Source: an uncultured Chlamydia sp. (lineage in GTDB: Bacteria; Chlamydiota; Chlamydiia; Chlamydiales; Simkaniaceae). From it: a stretch of DNA of 64,000 bases. The position numbers were made by a program, and so were the translations under genes. The notes beneath the pieces are model-generated. The model worked only from the letters and a program-made list of their open reading frames with translations, was not told where the DNA came from and ran no database searches. The stretch is taken from positions 912,857-976,856 of the forward strand of contig CAMGYI010000001.1 in assembly GCA_946127115.1 (NCBI GenBank). Reading direction: 5' to 3'. Of the stretch, positions 61,401-64,000 are shown piece by piece; position 1 is the stretch's first letter, and every line of letters starts with the position of its first letter.

Positions 61401-61697
61401 CGCCTGGGGGAAACAACGAATAACAATGAGATTGAAACCTTATTCAACGAACTTATCGATCGATTTGGACCTCTCCTAAAAGAGACGAAGTGGCTCTACC
61501 ATCTCAATCGCATTCGAGTATTTGCTTCTGCCCATAAGTTTACGCTTTTGAAGTTTGAAAAGATCACCCTTCATGCCAAACGGCAATTAGGGGGAAAATT
61601 TATTGAAAAAAAAATCTTCCTTCCTCTTATTGAGGACCCAGATGAATTTGAATTCATCACAATTGGGTTTTTGAAGCGGGATTTCATGCTACACTAA
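58458..61697 (+). CDS. mfd: Transcription-repair coupling factor Mfd
   Basis: CarD-like RNAP-interaction region (GDLVVHFHNGIGRFLGIE), helicase motifs GDVGYGKTEVAMRAAFKA, DEEQRFGVRAKE, TLSATPIPRTL, QLRGRVGR. Confidence 0.97.
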   Translation: MLDLMRSLSSIQAIVQNIKQEKSLLFETLWDAPKAILSLLLLHEGKKNVLIITGGERETRLYDDLCFFSKDTVLSFPSWETLPSEEIPPNPDILGKRFDILRTVLQSKRKHIILTPLQGVLQKVCAPHLLKAKILEIKKGDEIPFDLIPELLIDLGYHREGVAADKGQFAIRGGILDVFPLSSFDPYRIDFFGDKVDQIRTYDPISQRSTGKVREIFIPPAEELPLLNEGKNVTLLDYLGEDTVILFDDLLAIEDRYVSIKNLSGARSPHFLSLRELFNLSESLQKVYCTKHPLEELSETEKMSHRTKFEIFDQTLFAKRITHTFATIEDYYWKGCDEDKRLEAILQRGAEAGVYFITASEAEENALKEKIDKTLLPLPKKHTFMRGYLSSGFVLLDGPLAVSPYPEITKRYKVSRQKWRNTYHTPAAEFHALEKGDLVVHFHNGIGRFLGIERQKNHRGEDEEFLLIEYSGHSKLYVPLSQSHLISRYIGAREESPNLNVLGTKKWQQAKANAQKAIIGYAKDLLQMQAQREAKGGFTFPNESNDLLLFEDEFPFVETQDQLDSIAAIKKDMKSTKAMDRLICGDVGYGKTEVAMRAAFKAAYDGKKQVAVLAPTTVLAMQHYESFQARMADFPITIGVASRFIKPKEVKKTLEGVAKGSIDILIGTHRIISQDVIFKDLGLIIIDEEQRFGVRAKEHLKKAKLGVDCLTLSATPIPRTLYSSLIGARDMSVINTPPQDRLPIKTILAERDFELIKNSLMRELSRDGQAYFIHNRVETIHKVADEIRALLPDARVGIVHGQMPPDEIDSIFHHFKQGELDILVATTIVENGIDIPNANTILIDRSDAFGMADLYQLRGRVGRWNRPAYAYFLIPKNRELHEISRKRLQALVETSGFGGGMKLAMRDLEIRGAGDLLGVQQSGNVSAVGFHFYCKLLKRTIDTMKKEISPTFFDTRMEFSYDANIPARYIKETSIRMEIYHRLGETTNNNEIETLFNELIDRFGPLLKETKWLYHLNRIRVFASAHKFTLLKFEKITLHAKRQLGGKFIEKKIFLPLIEDPDEFEFITIGFLKRDFMLH

Positions 61698-61713
61698 TCC
61701 GTATTATTCAATA

Positions 61714-61785
61714 TATACTCAAACAAGCTCAAAAGTTGGATTTTCGGCTGTCCCAAAGCCCAACTTTTGAGCTTGTTTGAGTATA
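61714..61785. repeat. Palindromic dispersed element, copy 3
   Basis: TATACTCAAACAAGCTCAAAAGTTGG ... CCAACTTTTGAGCTTGTTTGAGTATA, 26-bp perfect arms. Confidence 0.95.
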
Positions 61786-62853
61786 GCCTCTAATCCACTG
61801 AATAAGAGAGGTAAAAAATCTAGGTTCCTCCAAATTGACGACAACTGCAGGCTTCTCTCTTCGGACATACTCTTGATATCTCCCCTGAAAAAAGTTGAGA
61901 TTAAGCATCACTAGCCTCGCCCACTCTTTCCCTGAGTCTGCCTCTATCCTGACCTTTTTAAGCATCGCATCTAACTTCGATCGATCATCATTGGCTATTG
62001 CATCGATCTGCTCGTTCAAAATCTCATAGAGAATTTCTCGAGTGTATTGGTGCACTTGATTTCCTTCTTCAAACTTCGTCACCCAAGTTCCTTGAAAAAG
62101 TTCTTTCTTCGCATGAGGGAAAAAGACGTTATCATATCTTTTCGCAATCGCATAAGAATGCCCCATCAGCTGTTGATGCATGAAGTGAAGCTCAGCATCA
62201 TCGTAGGCGTTTTTATAAATATTGAAATCTTGATCAAACTTTTCATTTTTAGAAAGTACCGTCAGGCATCTTCTTGTAAGGATTATTGCGTCGTGCTCTA
62301 TTTCCTCAAAAGCACGGACAAAATCTAGTTTCGAAGTCTTATTCTTAGGGTCTGTCAATGCTGAAAATCGCTTTGTTTGGCAAGCATTGTGCATCTCAAA
62401 AAGAATGTTTGAGACTTGATGATACTCCTGAAAGGAGAAGCACTCATTTCCATAAGAAGAGTGGGAAACATAGATCACTCTATCCGACCATTTCCAATAG
62501 GCAGGTAGCAACTCTTCGCAGATAACAATATTTTTTTGAGCCAATTCATTGATCGTAACCCAACCAGCTTCATCTTCTCTAAGACCCTCAGTCGAAATAC
62601 TCTTTTCACGAAGCCTTGAAAGGCTCACCCTCCCCCCTTCTGTAGAGAGATCAACAGCAAGTTTGATACTGATAGCCCCTCCTGCAGCTTCTTTCATCAC
62701 AGGGAAAAGAGAGGGAACCTCCTCTTGGATCCTCTCAACAGAAATAGCTAAATCGACAGGATAAGACGTAATAAACTGACTAACAGATTGTTGGGCTTCC
62801 ATTTTATTTCTATAAACTTTTGTAAAACTAGCAATAGTATATCTACCCATCAA
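61729..62853 (-). CDS. Hypothetical 374-aa protein whose C-terminus is encoded by a palindromic repeat
   Basis: Single long ORF; no recognised domain; final residues YTQTSSKVGLWDSRKSNF* derive from the repeat at 61714..61785. Confidence 0.7.
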   Translation of the reverse strand: MMGRYTIASFTKVYRNKMEAQQSVSQFITSYPVDLAISVERIQEEVPSLFPVMKEAAGGAISIKLAVDLSTEGGRVSLSRLREKSISTEGLREDEAGWVTINELAQKNIVICEELLPAYWKWSDRVIYVSHSSYGNECFSFQEYHQVSNILFEMHNACQTKRFSALTDPKNKTSKLDFVRAFEEIEHDAIILTRRCLTVLSKNEKFDQDFNIYKNAYDDAELHFMHQQLMGHSYAIAKRYDNVFFPHAKKELFQGTWVTKFEEGNQVHQYTREILYEILNEQIDAIANDDRSKLDAMLKKVRIEADSGKEWARLVMLNLNFFQGRYQEYVRREKPAVVVNLEEPRFFTSLIQWIRGYTQTSSKVGLWDSRKSNF

Positions 62854-62878
62854 TATTGAGACAATAAATAAACATTAT

Positions 62879-63460
62879 TTAAAAAGAAGCTAAAGCCCAT
62901 TTAATATTGCAACCTATACTGGGGTGCTGATCAAGAGTAATTTCCCTTCCAGCAATGAGACAGTCAAGAGCCTCTGCCAAGTCTTTTCCCGTTACTGAAG
63001 TATGGTTTCCTGGGCGAGAATCGTCAAACTGCCCACGATACCCACACTCCATGCTACTGTCAAAAACAAAAAAATCTGGGGTACAAGCCGCCCCATAATC
63101 TCGCGCCACATTTTGAGTGTAGTCAAAAAGGTAGGGAAAAGGAAAGTCTAGATTTTCAGCCAGTTTCTTCATTTCCTTTGGACTGTCTTCCGGATACTCT
63201 GAAATATCATTTGAATTGATCGCGACAAAAGAAATCCCTTTAACGATATAGTCTTTCGCTAATGAGACCATCATCCCTTGAATATGTTTGACATAGGGGC
63301 AATGGTTGCAGATAAACATCACAACTGTCCCAATATCAGACTCAATATCCTTTAGAGTTACAACATCATCTGAAATAACATCGACAAGTTTAAAGTTAGG
63401 AGCTCGAGTCCCTAGGGGCTTCATGCTCGATGGCGTTAGAACCATAATGACCTCCATCAA
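62879..63460 (-). CDS. Thioredoxin-fold (AhpC/TSA-like) redoxin
   Basis: GTRAPNFKLVDV, MFICNHCPYVKHIQ, AACTPDFFVFD. Confidence 0.87.
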   Translation of the reverse strand: MMEVIMVLTPSSMKPLGTRAPNFKLVDVISDDVVTLKDIESDIGTVVMFICNHCPYVKHIQGMMVSLAKDYIVKGISFVAINSNDISEYPEDSPKEMKKLAENLDFPFPYLFDYTQNVARDYGAACTPDFFVFDSSMECGYRGQFDDSRPGNHTSVTGKDLAEALDCLIAGREITLDQHPSIGCNIKWALASF

Positions 63461-64000
63461 AATTAATCACCCCACTTTTTTGCAGGATAATTAAAAAAAT
63501 TGTCAAGGGAATGATCCATTTCATGAAAAAATGCCATAAATGATAGAAGCGTGCCCAGCCCTTTCCAAGGGGAAATTCCCCTCTAGAAATTTCTCGCTTA
63601 AGACCCCATCCAATAAAAAGAGCAGTTAAAAGCCCTCCAACAGGGATAATCCAGGTCGATACAAGATTATCGATTGTAGTAAGAAAGTTTGTTCCATAAA
63701 CATTCTGCCAACTTGGGAATAGGTCTTGAGAAAATGCTAAGGCACTCGGTATTCCAAAAAGGAATGTTCCCGCAGCAACCGATACAACAGCCCTCTGCCG
63801 AGGCCAGTTTGCTAGCTCCATAATATTTGTTGCTACCACCTCGATAAAAGGGATCGCTGATGTCAACGCCGTAAAAACAAACAGTGTAAAAAAGACCGTT
63901 GAAATCACAAGAGACCCTGGGAGTTTCGCAAAGAGGTAAGGAAGCGTTTTAAAAATCAATCCTGACCCCTGCTGTGGCTCAAATCCAAACGTGAAAATAA
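63396..64000 (-). CDS. Neurotransmitter:sodium symporter family transporter, C-terminal part (truncated by window edge)
   Basis: Frame open to the edge, reading IFTFGFEPQQGSGLIFKTLPYLFAKLPGS...FTALTSAIPFIEVVATNIMEL; NSS-type C-terminal half. Confidence 0.85.
   Translation of the reverse strand, partial: IFTFGFEPQQGSGLIFKTLPYLFAKLPGSLVISTVFFTLFVFTALTSAIPFIEVVATNIMELANWPRQRAVVSVAAGTFLFGIPSALAFSQDLFPSWQNVYGTNFLTTIDNLVSTWIIPVGGLLTALFIGWGLKREISRGEFPLGKGWARFYHLWHFFMKWIIPLTIFLIILQKSGVINFDGGHYGSNAIEHEAPRDSSS

Noticed and set aside
1-64000. tRNA or rRNA genes
   Set aside because: No cloverleaf with GGTTCRANTCC T-arm or rRNA-like segment noticed in the intergenic regions; a tRNAscan/Infernal run would be decisive.

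Overview
The window reads as a chromosomal segment of a Chlamydiota member, probably an environmental or amoeba-associated lineage. The basis is gene content and order only; no database was searched. Recognisable blocks: tig-clpP-clpX; a compact folate operon (folX, folKP, folA, COG1478 ligase, CADD-like pABA protein, folE); a type III secretion block in the chlamydial CT663-CT674 order (Scc4-like chaperone, CdsD, E, F, G, CT668-like, SctN, CdsO, CdsP, a CdsP-like paralog, CdsQ, Pkn5, CdsC); yidD-like/der/dsbB-like; glyA-clpP-dapF-ald-SNF2; and a heme/replication-repair block (TspO-like, hemG, hemF, hemE, tkt, alaS, mfd). Accessory material lies between these blocks: decayed IS3, IS5 and IS630 transposases, short inverted-repeat elements, and several effector-like genes. 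The strongest items for follow-up are: (1) a 1608-aa T3SS secretin with about twelve tandem N-domain-like modules; (2) an OTU-like cysteine protease gene bracketed by decayed IS3 orfA and orfB pieces; (3) a RING-like protein with a Gly/Ala-rich membrane tail beside another IS3 relic; (4) a signal-peptide-bearing BadF-type sugar kinase fused to a MurQ/GCKR-like double-SIS module; (5) a dispersed palindromic element (TATACTCAAACAA...TTGTTTGAGTATA), one copy of which supplies the C-terminus and stop codon of a gene; (6) duplication of the CdsP C-terminal domain; (7) a 169-bp MITE-like element whose ends match an IS5-like end in the same window.
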